Shown: positions 1 to 8,797 of the stretch, piece by piece | Position numbering within the stretch: the first letter of the stretch is position 1 | Layout of the letters: each line of letters starts with the position of its first letter | Assembly (NCBI RefSeq): GCF_964021845.1 | Contig: NZ_CAXHZC010000001.1 | Span: 1 to 64,000 of the forward strand | Length of the DNA: 64,000 nucleotides | Direction: 5' to 3' | From: Arcticibacterium sp964021845 | GTDB lineage: Bacteria; Bacteroidota; Bacteroidia; Cytophagales; Spirosomataceae | Position numbers and translations under genes: made by a program | Notes under the pieces: model-generated | Databases searched by the model: none | What the model was told of the DNA's origin: nothing | Seen by the model: only the letters and a program-made list of their open reading frames with translations

Positions 1-1556
1 TTGAAAATGATAGCCTAAGTGACGGAAGTTCTATTGTAGACCTAACAGACATCACTTTAGATTTAGACCCAGCGACAGCCGGCATCCAAGATACTTTGAT
101 AGTAGCAGGTGAAGGAGTTTATGTGTATGATACCTTGACAGGTGAAGTGACATTTACCCCAGAAGTAGGTTTCACAACCGACCCAACACCAATCGTTTAT
201 AACTTGATAGAAGACGCAACAGGTTTAGATAGCACGGCAACGATAACGATTACGTATTTAGAAGTTAATCCTCCTATTGCGGAAGATGACTCTAGGTTTG
301 ATGTACCTGTTGGACTCGAGGTTACCCTTAATATTGTTGGTAATGATAGTTTAGGAAATATTAATAATATTATTATTGATTTAAACCCAGGAGTTCCTGG
401 AATTCAGGACAGCCTTATTGTTGATGGTGAAGGTATTTACGTTTATGATACTATAACGGGTTCGGTTACTTTCACGCCAGAAGATGATTTTTATGGCCAA
501 CCAACCCCAGTTACGTATGAATTGATTGATGGTGAAACCGGCCTTTCTGATGATGCAATAATTACCATAACCTACCAGGATATTGACATGAAGCTTTCTA
601 AGAGTGTTAGCAATAGTTCACCAATGGTAGGAGAGGTAGTGACATATAGTATTACGGTAAGTAACGCAAGTGCCGATACGGTAAACAATATCAGTGTTGT
701 AGATTACCTACCCAATGGCCTCATAAATATTGATAGTATCTCTGGAGGCGGAGTGGTAAGTGGTGATAGTATCATTTGGACTAACTTCACTTTGGCTAAT
801 GGGCAGGATAGTGTCTTAACCTTTAATGCAGAGATAGCGGCTTCAACTGATAGTGTAGTCTATGAGAATTTTGCAGAGATTACAACTGCTAATGGTTATG
901 ACGATAATTCTGAGCCTAGTAATCTAGATGGTCCTCCAGCTGAGGATGACGAAGATGCAGCATGTGTATTTGTAGATCAGTTCGAAACAATCTATAACTA
1001 CTGTACGGGTGATTCTATTAGATTGCAACCAGTTGGTATAAATGCAGTTAACTGGACTTATGAATCTGATTCTGTTTCTTTAAGTAGAAGTTCACTTATT
1101 ATGAATGCACTTACGCAGGCTGATTCAGGAAATTATCTGATTACCTATACTGGAGCATCTGGATGTACATTTACAGAAGATGTTTTATTAAGATATCAGG
1201 GTAAGCCATCTGCTATAATAACACCTGTTCCGGCAGAATGTAATGGAGGTAGTACTTTAGACAATGGACACATCATAGTGGTGCCAACAAGTGGAGCTGT
1301 TACATACCAGATTTCTGAAGGAACGAGCTTTGACGAAGCCATGGCTACGAGTTTAACACCACAGGCAATTCCATCTGATGGAGTTGTAATTAGAGACTTG
1401 GCAAACCAAGTAGGTGGTAGAACCTTCACAGTGAGATTATTCAATAGCAACGGCTGTAGCGAAGACTTTGTGACATTGGTACCAGAAGCTAATTGTAGTT
1501 GTCCAGTAGAAGTTTGTGTACCAATAATCTTTAAAAAGACTAAAAGCTTAAACTAA
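1..1556 (+). CDS. Large secreted repeat protein, 3' part (DUF11 / cadherin-like repeats)
   Basis: The reading frame is open from the left edge (codons from base 3), so only the C-terminal ~517 residues of a larger protein are here. Seen: two tandem ~85-residue repeats sharing GIQDxLIVxGEGxYVYDT and VTFTPE motifs and ending ITITY, then a DUF11-type domain (KSVSNSSPMVGEVVTYSITV...), then an Ig/PKD-like cysteine-containing region. The protein ends in a short Cys-rich tail (CSCPVEVCVPI followed by KKTKSLN) rather than a recognisable type A T9SS sorting domain. Proteins of this kind in Bacteroidota are very long cell-surface or secreted adhesin-like proteins; a specific role cannot be read from the sequence. 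The 3' end overlaps the convergent NrtR-like gene by 9 bases. Confidence 0.8.
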   Translation, partial: ENDSLSDGSSIVDLTDITLDLDPATAGIQDTLIVAGEGVYVYDTLTGEVTFTPEVGFTTDPTPIVYNLIEDATGLDSTATITITYLEVNPPIAEDDSRFDVPVGLEVTLNIVGNDSLGNINNIIIDLNPGVPGIQDSLIVDGEGIYVYDTITGSVTFTPEDDFYGQPTPVTYELIDGETGLSDDAIITITYQDIDMKLSKSVSNSSPMVGEVVTYSITVSNASADTVNNISVVDYLPNGLINIDSISGGGVVSGDSIIWTNFTLANGQDSVLTFNAEIAASTDSVVYENFAEITTANGYDDNSEPSNLDGPPAEDDEDAACVFVDQFETIYNYCTGDSIRLQPVGINAVNWTYESDSVSLSRSSLIMNALTQADSGNYLITYTGASGCTFTEDVLLRYQGKPSAIITPVPAECNGGSTLDNGHIIVVPTSGAVTYQISEGTSFDEAMATSLTPQAIPSDGVVIRDLANQVGGRTFTVRLFNSNGCSEDFVTLVPEANCSCPVEVCVPIIFKKTKSLN

Positions 1557-2255
1557 GGAATCGATACTAGGAACAAAATAAAGGTTTGAACTCGCAGCTT
1601 TTTCGGAAGTCTGCGAGTTCAGTTTATATAGGTAGGCTCCTTTTTTTGAAAAACCTTTTTGCTTTTCATCTAGCTTAGTTAGTAGCCCACTAGAAAGTAT
1701 TTTTCTGCTGAAGTTTCTTTTATCAAAAGCCATGTTAAAAATAGCCTCGTAAAGTGCTTGAAGTTGGGGTAGCGTAAATTTCTCAGGAAGTAGCTCAAAA
1801 CCCAAGGGATGAAAAGCTGCTTTGTTTCTTAATCTTTGAATAGCATTATCTACCATTTGGCCATGGTCAAAAAGAAGTTCAGGTAAATCGTCAAAATCAA
1901 ACCACTTCGCTTTTTGAGAATTCGCACTAAATTGTTCATAATCGTCTACATTAATTAGAGCAAAGTATGTAACAGAAACAGTTCTTTCTACGGGGTCTCT
2001 ATCTGGTAGTCCGAAAGTGCTGAGTTGCTCAAGATAAATGTTTTGTAGTCCTGTTAAGTTCTCTAAAATTCTATTAGCTGCTTGGTCAAGCCCTTCTTTA
2101 GGCTGAAGCCAGCCGCCCATAAGAGACCAAATATCTTTACTTTCTTCAATCCCCCTTTTTACTAGTAAAAGCTTAAGTTTGGAGCCATCAAAACCAAAGA
2201 TTATAGAATCCAAAGCCACTAAACATTTGGTTTGTTCGCTGTATAATTCAAGCAT
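1548..2255 (-). CDS. NrtR/AraR-like regulator: degenerate Nudix domain plus winged helix
   Basis: The 235-residue protein has an N-terminal Nudix fold (residues ~8-140) and a C-terminal winged-helix region (~150-225; FTLPQLQALYEAIF, FDKRNFSRKI). This is the architecture of the NrtR family, whose members act as transcription factors that bind a sugar-nucleotide or related ligand through the Nudix domain. The Nudix box reads GWLQPKEGLDQAANRILENL: the REUxEE core has become RILENL, so the catalytic glutamates are absent and hydrolase activity is unlikely. Bacteroidota relatives regulate NAD or arabinose metabolism genes. No such target adjoins it, so the regulon is unknown. A stand-alone Nudix hydrolase is the alternative, made unlikely by the lost residues. 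Confidence 0.8.
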   Translation of the reverse strand: MLELYSEQTKCLVALDSIIFGFDGSKLKLLLVKRGIEESKDIWSLMGGWLQPKEGLDQAANRILENLTGLQNIYLEQLSTFGLPDRDPVERTVSVTYFALINVDDYEQFSANSQKAKWFDFDDLPELLFDHGQMVDNAIQRLRNKAAFHPLGFELLPEKFTLPQLQALYEAIFNMAFDKRNFSRKILSSGLLTKLDEKQKGFSKKGAYLYKLNSQTSEKAASSNLYFVPSIDSLV

Positions 2256-2356
2256 AGTAGGGAGTAGGGTAGTTCTTTTTTTTAAGATTTTGGTTTAAAC
2301 ATAAGACTTCAAATTTGGAATTGCTTATTATTACCGAAATTAATTTAATGTAAGAT

Positions 2357-3337
2357 TTGACAAAAGTACTGGAAGTACACAAGCTCAATTTTAGTATTGA
2401 GGAAAAAAAAATTGTTAATAGTGTCTCTTTATCATTAAAGAAGCATCAAATTTTAGCATTGCTAGGTCAAAGTGGTTCTGGTAAATCAACCATCTTAAAG
2501 CTTATTGCGGGCTTGTTAGAACCCGATTCTGGTAAGTTGTTAATAGACCATGAGAGAATAACACCACCTTCTGAAAAGCTTATTGCGGGACATCCAAAAA
2601 TTAAGATTGTCCGTCAGGATAATCCGCTTTTTCCAAATATCTCTTTAAGAGAAAATATTGAATACGAACTTCGTTTTTTTAATGAAGAGTATAAAGCAGA
2701 GCGAGTTGAAAAGCTTTTGAAAATGACTGGATTGAAAAAAGCAGAACATCAACTACCTAGGCATTCGTCAGAAGGTGAGCAACAGCGTGCGGCTATTGCT
2801 AGAGCATTGGCAGACAAGCCGTCATTACTTTTATTAGACGAGCCTTTTTCTAATTTAGACTATAAAAATAAAAGCACCTTAAAAGAAGAGGTAAAACAGC
2901 TGGTGGCGGAAGAAAATATGGCTTGCATTTTTGTGACGCATGATATCTCTGATGTTTTTGGAACTGCCGACCAACTGGCAATTCTTAAAAAGGGCAAAAT
3001 AACCCAGATAAATGAGCCGCTTAGTGTTTATAATTACCCAAATGGCACTTATGAAGCATCTATTTCAGGTGAGTTTAATTTGGTTAAGCAGGATACTGTT
3101 TCGCAATTGTTTAAAATTAAGGCCAAAAAAAGAAGGCTAATTATAAGGCCTGAAGCTATTAAGATAGATGCTTCTGGAAAATACAAAGCTAAAATAACTG
3201 CTGTAATAGAACGAGGTGTTTATAAGGAATTAGCTCTGAAAATTGAGTCTGAAATTTTAAAATGTTTTACAATGGAAAGCTACACTGTGGGAGACAGTGT
3301 CAATTTTGACATACTTAGGTATGCTGAGTTAGATTAG
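2357..3337 (+). CDS. ABC transporter ATP-binding protein (orphan, TOBE-type tail)
   Basis: This 326-residue ABC ATPase has Walker A GQSGSGKST (37-45), a Q-loop at VRQD (~85-88), signature SSEGEQQR (137-144, a variant of LSGGQQR), Walker B LLLLDEP (157-163) and switch His in FVTHD (~195). Residues ~240-326 look like the TOBE-like C-terminal domain of importer ATPases of the spermidine, iron or sugar (PotA/FbpC/MalK) group. The start is TTG at 2357. No permease or binding-protein gene lies nearby, so the substrate cannot be named. It is convergent with hpt, the two stops being one base apart. Confidence 0.85.
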   Translation: MTKVLEVHKLNFSIEEKKIVNSVSLSLKKHQILALLGQSGSGKSTILKLIAGLLEPDSGKLLIDHERITPPSEKLIAGHPKIKIVRQDNPLFPNISLRENIEYELRFFNEEYKAERVEKLLKMTGLKKAEHQLPRHSSEGEQQRAAIARALADKPSLLLLDEPFSNLDYKNKSTLKEEVKQLVAEENMACIFVTHDISDVFGTADQLAILKKGKITQINEPLSVYNYPNGTYEASISGEFNLVKQDTVSQLFKIKAKKRRLIIRPEAIKIDASGKYKAKITAVIERGVYKELALKIESEILKCFTMESYTVGDSVNFDILRYAELD

Positions 3338-3338
3338 G

Positions 3339-3869
3339 CTATTCTGCCAAAATCATAATTTCGTCAATATTGCGGCCTAAACCGTCAAAATCTAAACCAA
3401 AACCAATCACAAACTTATTGTCTACTTCAAAGCCTACATAGTCAATTTTGAGAGGAACCACGGTAGCCGCTTTTTTATGAAGCAAGGTTAAAATAGAGAT
3501 GGAGGCTGGGTTTTGTTTTTGAAAGGCAGGGAGTATCTCTTGCATAGTTTTTCCGGTGTCAATAATATCTTCCACTATAACTACATGGCGGTTTTCAATA
3601 TTTTCACTAAGGCCTATTAATTCCTTAACCTGGCCAGTAGAACTCATTTCTTCGTAAGATTTTACTTTAACAAAGCTCACCTCACAAGCCATTTGAATGT
3701 TTTTAAAGAGTTCTGATAGAAACATAAAAGAACCATTTAAAACCCCTACAAAGAGTGGGTCTTTTCCGGCAAAGTCTTTTTCTAACTGGAGGGCCAGCTC
3801 TTTTATTTTATTATCTAAAACTTCTTTAGTAATTAAAGGTACAAACTGCTTGCCTTTTATCGTTCTCAT
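3339..3869 (-). CDS. hpt: Hypoxanthine phosphoribosyltransferase
   Basis: The 176-residue product matches the usual length of bacterial HPRT. The PRPP-binding motif is VVIVEDIIDTGKT (~96-108) and the active-site loop contains KSYEEMSSTGQ (~70-80). The enzyme salvages hypoxanthine and guanine to IMP and GMP in the cytosol using PRPP. It is a single-gene unit, convergent with the ABC ATPase and divergent from the TPR protein gene. Confidence 0.93.
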   Translation of the reverse strand: MRTIKGKQFVPLITKEVLDNKIKELALQLEKDFAGKDPLFVGVLNGSFMFLSELFKNIQMACEVSFVKVKSYEEMSSTGQVKELIGLSENIENRHVVIVEDIIDTGKTMQEILPAFQKQNPASISILTLLHKKAATVVPLKIDYVGFEVDNKFVIGFGLDFDGLGRNIDEIMILAE

Positions 3870-3965
3870 TAAATACCAATTGATTTATTTATCCAATAAA
3901 GGAAAAAATTAGCTATTTCTATCTTATGAAAGGATATTTGAACAGAATTCACCGATTCTAAATTT

Positions 3966-5198
3966 ATGAAGATACTTTTTAGACTATTAGTATTACTAAG
4001 TCTACCTGTTTTGCAAGCTTCGGCTCAAATTTATGATGTTTTTGAAAAAGAGAAAGAACGCCCTGCGAGGCTTTTGACCGATAGGGCTATTCAAATAGAA
4101 ACTACGGCTGCCATAGATTACATGTATAATTTTAATTTCTATGAGTCGGAACGAGAGTTTAAGTGGCTTTTGGTTAAATATCCGCATCATCCTATAGGCT
4201 TTTTTTTGGTAGGCCTTAATTACTGGTGGAGATTAGTGCCAGACACTGGCGTAAAAAAGTATGATGATGTAATTCATGGCTACATGGATAAGAGCATTGA
4301 CCTGGCTGATGATTTATTAAAAGAAGACAAGGGAAATAATGAGGCCGCTTTCTTTTTAGCGGCGTCTTACGCTTTTAAAGGAAGGCTATATGCTGAAAGA
4401 GAAAACTGGGTTAGGGCAGCTTGGGCTGGTAAGCAATCTCTAAAATATTTAGAATTAAGTAGGGGTGATGACTCTATAAACCCAGAACTTATTTTTGGTG
4501 ATGGTTTGTATAATTTTTATTCCAAATGGATTAGTGAAAACTATAAATCATTGAAACCTCTTTTGACCTTTTTTAAAAAAGGTGATAAAGATTTAGGGAT
4601 AACTCAACTGGAGAACGTCAGCCGAAATGCCTTTTATACTAGAATGGAGGCTCGTTACTTTTTGGTTCAAATTTATGCTATGGAAGGGCAGCACTCCAAA
4701 GCCAGAGAGCTATCAAATCAAATGCATGTTTTGTACCCCAATAATTCATTTTTTCATAGATACGCGGCTAGAAGCAGTTTTGTGTTGGGACGAATGAGGG
4801 AGGCCGAAACTTATGCAAAGGAGCTCCTTGATAATATTGCAGCCAATAAATATGGCTATACGGCTAATGAAGGCAGGTATGGGGCGTATATTTTAGGTTA
4901 TGTAAACCAAAACTATAATAAGGACATAGGGGCAGCTAAGTTTTATTATCAAAAATGTACCGAATTTGCTCAAAGTAATGATTCAGAAGAGTCCGGTTAT
5001 TACTTAGGTTCTCAGCTAGCTTTGGGAGATTTTGCTATGGACGAGGGTGACTTTTTGACGGCTGCTAGAAAGTATAAACTGATTATTGATACAAAACAAA
5101 AGAAATCCGCCTCTTACAAAACTGCAAAAGAGCGGATTAAGACTTTGAAAAAGAAAATTACCGAAGCTAAGAAAAAGCGTAAATTAAGGAATCGGTAA
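3966..5198 (+). CDS. Secreted tetratricopeptide-repeat protein
   Basis: A 410-residue protein with a Sec signal peptide (residues 1-20, LLVLLSLPVLQASAQ) followed by helical repeats of TPR character across nearly the whole length (for example NFYESEREFKWLLVKYPHHP, EAAFFLAASYAFKGRLYAE, GDFLTAARKYKLIID) and a very basic C-terminus (KKKITEAKKKRKLRNR). It is likely periplasmic or membrane-associated and a protein-interaction scaffold. No enzymatic motif was seen and no specific family was recognised. It overlaps the convergent Lrp gene by 15 bases. Confidence 0.75.
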   Translation: MKILFRLLVLLSLPVLQASAQIYDVFEKEKERPARLLTDRAIQIETTAAIDYMYNFNFYESEREFKWLLVKYPHHPIGFFLVGLNYWWRLVPDTGVKKYDDVIHGYMDKSIDLADDLLKEDKGNNEAAFFLAASYAFKGRLYAERENWVRAAWAGKQSLKYLELSRGDDSINPELIFGDGLYNFYSKWISENYKSLKPLLTFFKKGDKDLGITQLENVSRNAFYTRMEARYFLVQIYAMEGQHSKARELSNQMHVLYPNNSFFHRYAARSSFVLGRMREAETYAKELLDNIAANKYGYTANEGRYGAYILGYVNQNYNKDIGAAKFYYQKCTEFAQSNDSEESGYYLGSQLALGDFAMDEGDFLTAARKYKLIIDTKQKKSASYKTAKERIKTLKKKITEAKKKRKLRNR

Positions 5199-5654
5199 TA
5201 CTTTGCTATTCTTTATTGTTTGAAGAATAACCATTGTTTGCGTACTAGAAACTACATCAATTTCATTGATGGTATCCATGATAAGTTCTTGGTAGTTAGT
5301 TATGTCTTGGGCTATAACCTTTAAAAGGAAATCGCATGAGCCAGTCACATGATGGCATTCAATAATCTCAGGAACGCTGTTTATCTTATTAACAAAAGCG
5401 TCAATGATAGTTTTTTGATGTCCTTTCAGTGTTACTTGAACAAAAGTTATAACGCCTAAACCTACTTTTTGGCGGTTAACTTGAGCATGATAGCTTTCTA
5501 TTATTCCTGATTGTTCTAGTTTTTTTACTCTTTCTAAAGTTGGGGCAGGAGATAATCCTACATCTTTAGAGAGTTGTGCATTTGTGATTTTACCGTTGCG
5601 TTGTAAAATCTCTAATAACTTGTGGTCGATGACGTCTAATTTTCCAGTTGCCAT
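5184..5654 (-). CDS. Lrp/AsnC family transcriptional regulator
   Basis: A 156-residue protein of standard Lrp size: an N-terminal helix-turn-helix (~7-55; LLEILQRNGKITNAQLSKDV, then LSPAPTLERVKKLEQSGII) and a C-terminal RAM ligand-binding domain (~70-145; VTGSCDFLLKVIA). Members are octameric DNA-binding proteins responding to amino acids. A -7 box lies just upstream, placing the predicted transcription start about 5 bases before the ATG. Targets are not evident from context. Confidence 0.92.
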   Translation of the reverse strand: MATGKLDVIDHKLLEILQRNGKITNAQLSKDVGLSPAPTLERVKKLEQSGIIESYHAQVNRQKVGLGVITFVQVTLKGHQKTIIDAFVNKINSVPEIIECHHVTGSCDFLLKVIAQDITNYQELIMDTINEIDVVSSTQTMVILQTIKNSKVLPIP

Positions 5655-5665
5655 GTTTTTTATAT

Positions 5666-5693
5666 CAAAATTAAATTTGGTATAAAGTTACAA
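5666..5693 (-). promoter_or_regulatory. Predicted promoter of the Lrp-family gene
   Basis: On the minus strand, TTG (5693-5691), a 17-base spacer and TAATTTTG (5673-5666) fit the Bacteroidota TTG-N17-23-TAnnTTTG promoter. The leader to the ATG at 5654 would be very short. Confidence 0.55.
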
Positions 5694-5780
5694 TAACCGA
5701 CGTTGATTTTATAATTTTTATAAATAAAAATTAATATTCTTAATTCGAAAGTCTTAAGCTAAACCGAAAAATTAATGAAT

Positions 5781-6107
5781 TTAGAGAAGTTCTATGTTTG
5801 GATCCCAAAAGTATTCTGCTAAATCTTGGACTTTATCATCAATAATCACAAGGTTCTCAGCCTCTAATTTTTCTTTCATCATATTGGGATGAGGAAAGGC
5901 ATTTTTTCCAGAAAGAACCCCGGTTTTATTAAGTACTCTGTGGGCAGGTATGTCAGATCTATTATTTAAAGCATTCATAGCCCAACCTACTAGTCTAGCA
6001 CCTCTTTTTGAACCTAAATACTCCGCTATGGCACCGTAAGAACTCACTCTACCAGGCGGAATGAGTTTAACTACTTCATAAATTTCTTCAAATTTATTCT
6101 CCTTCAA
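5781..6107 (-). CDS. Alkyltransferase-like (MGMT-family) DNA-binding protein
   Basis: This 108-residue protein corresponds to the C-terminal DNA-binding domain of O6-methylguanine methyltransferase. The active-site motif PCHRV is replaced by PAHRV (Ala at residue 55), so the acceptor cysteine is missing. This is the hallmark of alkyltransferase-like proteins, which bind alkylated bases and flag them for nucleotide-excision repair rather than repairing them directly. It is the last gene of the minus-strand operon starting with the O-methyltransferase, and its start overlaps the DUF3109 gene by 14 bases. Confidence 0.85.
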   Translation of the reverse strand: MKENKFEEIYEVVKLIPPGRVSSYGAIAEYLGSKRGARLVGWAMNALNNRSDIPAHRVLNKTGVLSGKNAFPHPNMMKEKLEAENLVIIDDKVQDLAEYFWDPNIELL

Positions 6108-6696
6108 TTTCCGTTGTTAGTTTTTTGTACCACTCTTCACCATAAGCCCTTTCTAAAGGTTCTTTAAGAAATTTATAAACGGGTACACCTAGTTTTTCTC
6201 CTAGCTCACAGGCATCAGAACAAATACTCCATTGGTCATAGTTAAGGGCATGGAATTCCTCATACTTTGTTATTCTAATAGGATAAAGGTGGCAAGATAT
6301 TGGTTTTAAAAAGTCAATGGCCTTATCGTTATAGGCTTGCTCTATACCGCACTTTAACATACCGTTTTTTTCATATACGGCATAAGCACATTCTCTGTCG
6401 CCAATGGTGGTGGTACTGTAGTCGCCTTCTTCGTCTTCTATATAAACACCCTGCTCTTCTATAGCCTTAATGCCTTCTGGAGATAGGTAAGGCTTAATTT
6501 TCTCATAAAGCTCAATTAGTACAGGAAGTTCAGATTCTTCCAGAGGTGCACCTAAATCACCTTCTACACAACATGCTCCTTTACATTTCTCTAGGTTACA
6601 AACAAATTGTTTTTCCTTGATGTCTTCGCTAATACAGGTGTCGTCTATTAATATCATATCGTAAAAATTCCAATCAGGAGTGTCAAATTGAGCCAT
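6094..6696 (-). CDS. DUF3109 family cysteine-rich protein
   Basis: A 200-residue protein of the DUF3109 family with a cysteine cluster C33, C38, C42, C43 (CNLEKCKGACC) plus further conserved cysteines (RECAYAV, LKCGIEQAY, SCHLYPI, CSDACELG). The pattern suggests a metal or Fe-S site like that of YkgJ-type zinc/iron-chelating proteins, but the function is unknown. It is co-transcribed with the lytic transglycosylase upstream (12-base gap) and overlaps the ATL gene downstream. Confidence 0.85.
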   Translation of the reverse strand: MAQFDTPDWNFYDMILIDDTCISEDIKEKQFVCNLEKCKGACCVEGDLGAPLEESELPVLIELYEKIKPYLSPEGIKAIEEQGVYIEDEEGDYSTTTIGDRECAYAVYEKNGMLKCGIEQAYNDKAIDFLKPISCHLYPIRITKYEEFHALNYDQWSICSDACELGEKLGVPVYKFLKEPLERAYGEEWYKKLTTEIEGE

Positions 6697-6708
6697 GGGT
6701 CAAAAACG

Positions 6709-8796
6709 TTATTTAATACGCAACACTTGCCCAATTTCTATAATATTGCTGTTGATATTATTTATTGATTTTAAGTTTGAAAGAGAAATGTTATAACGTT
6801 TTGAAATACTATATAATGTTTCTCCTTTGCTTACGGTATGTGTGCTTGGGTTTTCTGAAACATAGTTACTGACGTTTATTCCATTTTGAGAAACAATCAA
6901 TTTTTCGCCAATTGATATATTTGTGCCTCTTATGTCATTCCAGTTCTGAATATTTCCAACAGTAGTGTTATACATTTTTGACAAAGAATAAAGAGTTTCT
7001 CCTTTTTCTACATTATGGTAAACTACTTCACTTCTAGAAGAGCTAGCCACCGAACTTGCCGCATTACGGTTTACTATTAATTCTTCTCCATACCTAAGTA
7101 TGTCACTAGATGACATATTGTTAAGACGTCTTAATTCGCTAAGGCTAAGTCCGTATTGTTTAGAAATAGAGTATAACGTTTCTCCTTGTCTTACTAAATG
7201 CGTTCTGCGAGTAGGTTCTTCTTTAGGTTTAGGAGTAGTAGGCCTTGTTTTAATTGGTTCTGCTTTGGTATCTATTACTTTTGGTTTTATCGGCTCTGGT
7301 TTTGGCTCAACCTTTTTAACCACAGGTTTTTCTACTTCTGGTTTGTCCTCTTTGGAGCTAAGTTTTATTACACCATTATTTGTTCGCGAGGTGTTGTCTA
7401 GAATATCTTCTTCAGTATCATCTGGGTCAGATGTTACCACATCATCTCTTTCATACCTAGTTTCAACAGGTATGGTAGGGTATTCATCTTCAGAAAGAAC
7501 TTCTTCCACAATCTCAATTGGTTGATTCTTTGGACGTTTCTTTTGCAACCAAATGACTCTCCCCGGCTGGATAGTTTCAGGTGATTTTAAGCGGTTATAC
7601 TTTAGCAACTTTTTAAGTTTGATGGCATACATTTGAGAAATATCCCAGAAGGTTTGCCCTTTTCTGGCGGTATGAAACTCTACAGGTGCCTTGTTTGCTT
7701 TCTTTTCCAAATAATAAACTCTTCCAGTTTTTACAATGTGCTTGTCGTCAAGATCATTTAGTTTTAAGAAAGTACTTAGAGGAAAGCCAGCTTTACTGGC
7801 AAGTTGCGAGGCTTCATCTCCAGGTTCTGCAAGTATTCCAACTCGTCCATTGATGTCGTACAAAATTGGCTGGTCATCAGATGTGGTAACCAAGGTTTTC
7901 TTAACCAAAACAGGGAAGTTTGAGTTAGAAGTGATAGTCTCTTTTCTATTAGAAATTAGCTCTAAAATTTCTTGTTCTCTAGCTTTGTTAATAGGTATCA
8001 GTACCTTGTATTCTACACCTGAAGGTGTAGAGGCTGAGTTTAACCAGGCATTGTAGGTACGTAGTTCACTTAAGTCTACACTTAGCTCTACTGCTATTTG
8101 TGCTAGTGACTTTGAGCGAGTAGGGTACACGAGCAATTTTCTTGGAGACGCTTTTAGTCTGTTAAGGCGATGTTCGAAAGCAATTCTATGAGCTAGTGCT
8201 TTTAATAGATACTCAGGGGTGTCTTCATTAAAGTCTACTTCACTGGCATATGACCAGTTATCAGGAATAGCCTTTGTAGCTCCTGTAGGCCCTTGATTAT
8301 ATGCGTATATACAAGAAATCCAGTTTTTGAAAATCAGGTTATTCTTTTTGAAATAGGTAGCAGCAGCCTTAGTACTTGCGAATAAGTATTTACGCTCATC
8401 AATGTTATTATTGATTACTAAGCCCAACTCTTTTCCTGTAGCTTCTTTAAATTGCCAAAAGCCTACTGCCGCCGATGAAGAAAGAGCATCAGGTTTTAAA
8501 GCACTTTCTTGAACTGCAAGGTATTTTAAATCGTCTGGTACATTCTCTTCATCAAGAATTTCTTCAATGTATGGGAAATACCATTGCATTAGTTCTAACT
8601 TATTTTCCAAATAAGAGTTTTGTGGAGTAAGAAGTGAGGTTACATAGTTGCCTACTTTCTTTTGGGTTTCGATGTCAAGATTTACAATAACATTGGCAAA
8701 CTCAATTTTTTTTGGAGTTTCCGGAATACTGTAATCAACTTGTGCCAGGGTTGGCAAACTCACAAGAGTAACGAGTAAGAGTATAATGTTTTTCAT
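6709..8796 (-). CDS. MltD-like lytic transglycosylase with LysM repeats
   Basis: A 695-residue exported murein hydrolase. After a signal peptide (1-18) comes a transglycosylase SLT domain (~85-200; NVPDDLKYLAVQESALKP with the catalytic Glu in QES, then AAVGFWQF). Further on are LysM-type repeats: a divergent one near 375-415 (RKGQTFWDISQMYAIKLKKL) and three clear ones near 531-575, 590-635 and 650-695, each with GETLYSxSKxYxxxxxxL. A Pro/Lys/Glu-rich linker lies at ~430-530. Such enzymes cleave the glycan strands of peptidoglycan in the periplasm, with LysM anchoring them to the wall. It is second in the operon, one base after the O-methyltransferase gene. Confidence 0.92.
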   Translation of the reverse strand: MKNIILLLVTLVSLPTLAQVDYSIPETPKKIEFANVIVNLDIETQKKVGNYVTSLLTPQNSYLENKLELMQWYFPYIEEILDEENVPDDLKYLAVQESALKPDALSSSAAVGFWQFKEATGKELGLVINNNIDERKYLFASTKAAATYFKKNNLIFKNWISCIYAYNQGPTGATKAIPDNWSYASEVDFNEDTPEYLLKALAHRIAFEHRLNRLKASPRKLLVYPTRSKSLAQIAVELSVDLSELRTYNAWLNSASTPSGVEYKVLIPINKAREQEILELISNRKETITSNSNFPVLVKKTLVTTSDDQPILYDINGRVGILAEPGDEASQLASKAGFPLSTFLKLNDLDDKHIVKTGRVYYLEKKANKAPVEFHTARKGQTFWDISQMYAIKLKKLLKYNRLKSPETIQPGRVIWLQKKRPKNQPIEIVEEVLSEDEYPTIPVETRYERDDVVTSDPDDTEEDILDNTSRTNNGVIKLSSKEDKPEVEKPVVKKVEPKPEPIKPKVIDTKAEPIKTRPTTPKPKEEPTRRTHLVRQGETLYSISKQYGLSLSELRRLNNMSSSDILRYGEELIVNRNAASSVASSSRSEVVYHNVEKGETLYSLSKMYNTTVGNIQNWNDIRGTNISIGEKLIVSQNGINVSNYVSENPSTHTVSKGETLYSISKRYNISLSNLKSINNINSNIIEIGQVLRIK

Positions 8797-8797
8797 A

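Noticed and set aside
96..600. The tandem repeats in the first protein as a CRISPR or DNA repeat array
   Set aside because: The repeats are in-frame protein domains of ~85 residues that diverge at the DNA level, with no short identical repeats and spacers.
7100..7525. A 141-codon plus-strand open frame
   Set aside because: It is antisense to the LysM/linker region of the lytic transglycosylase, with no plausible start or family match.
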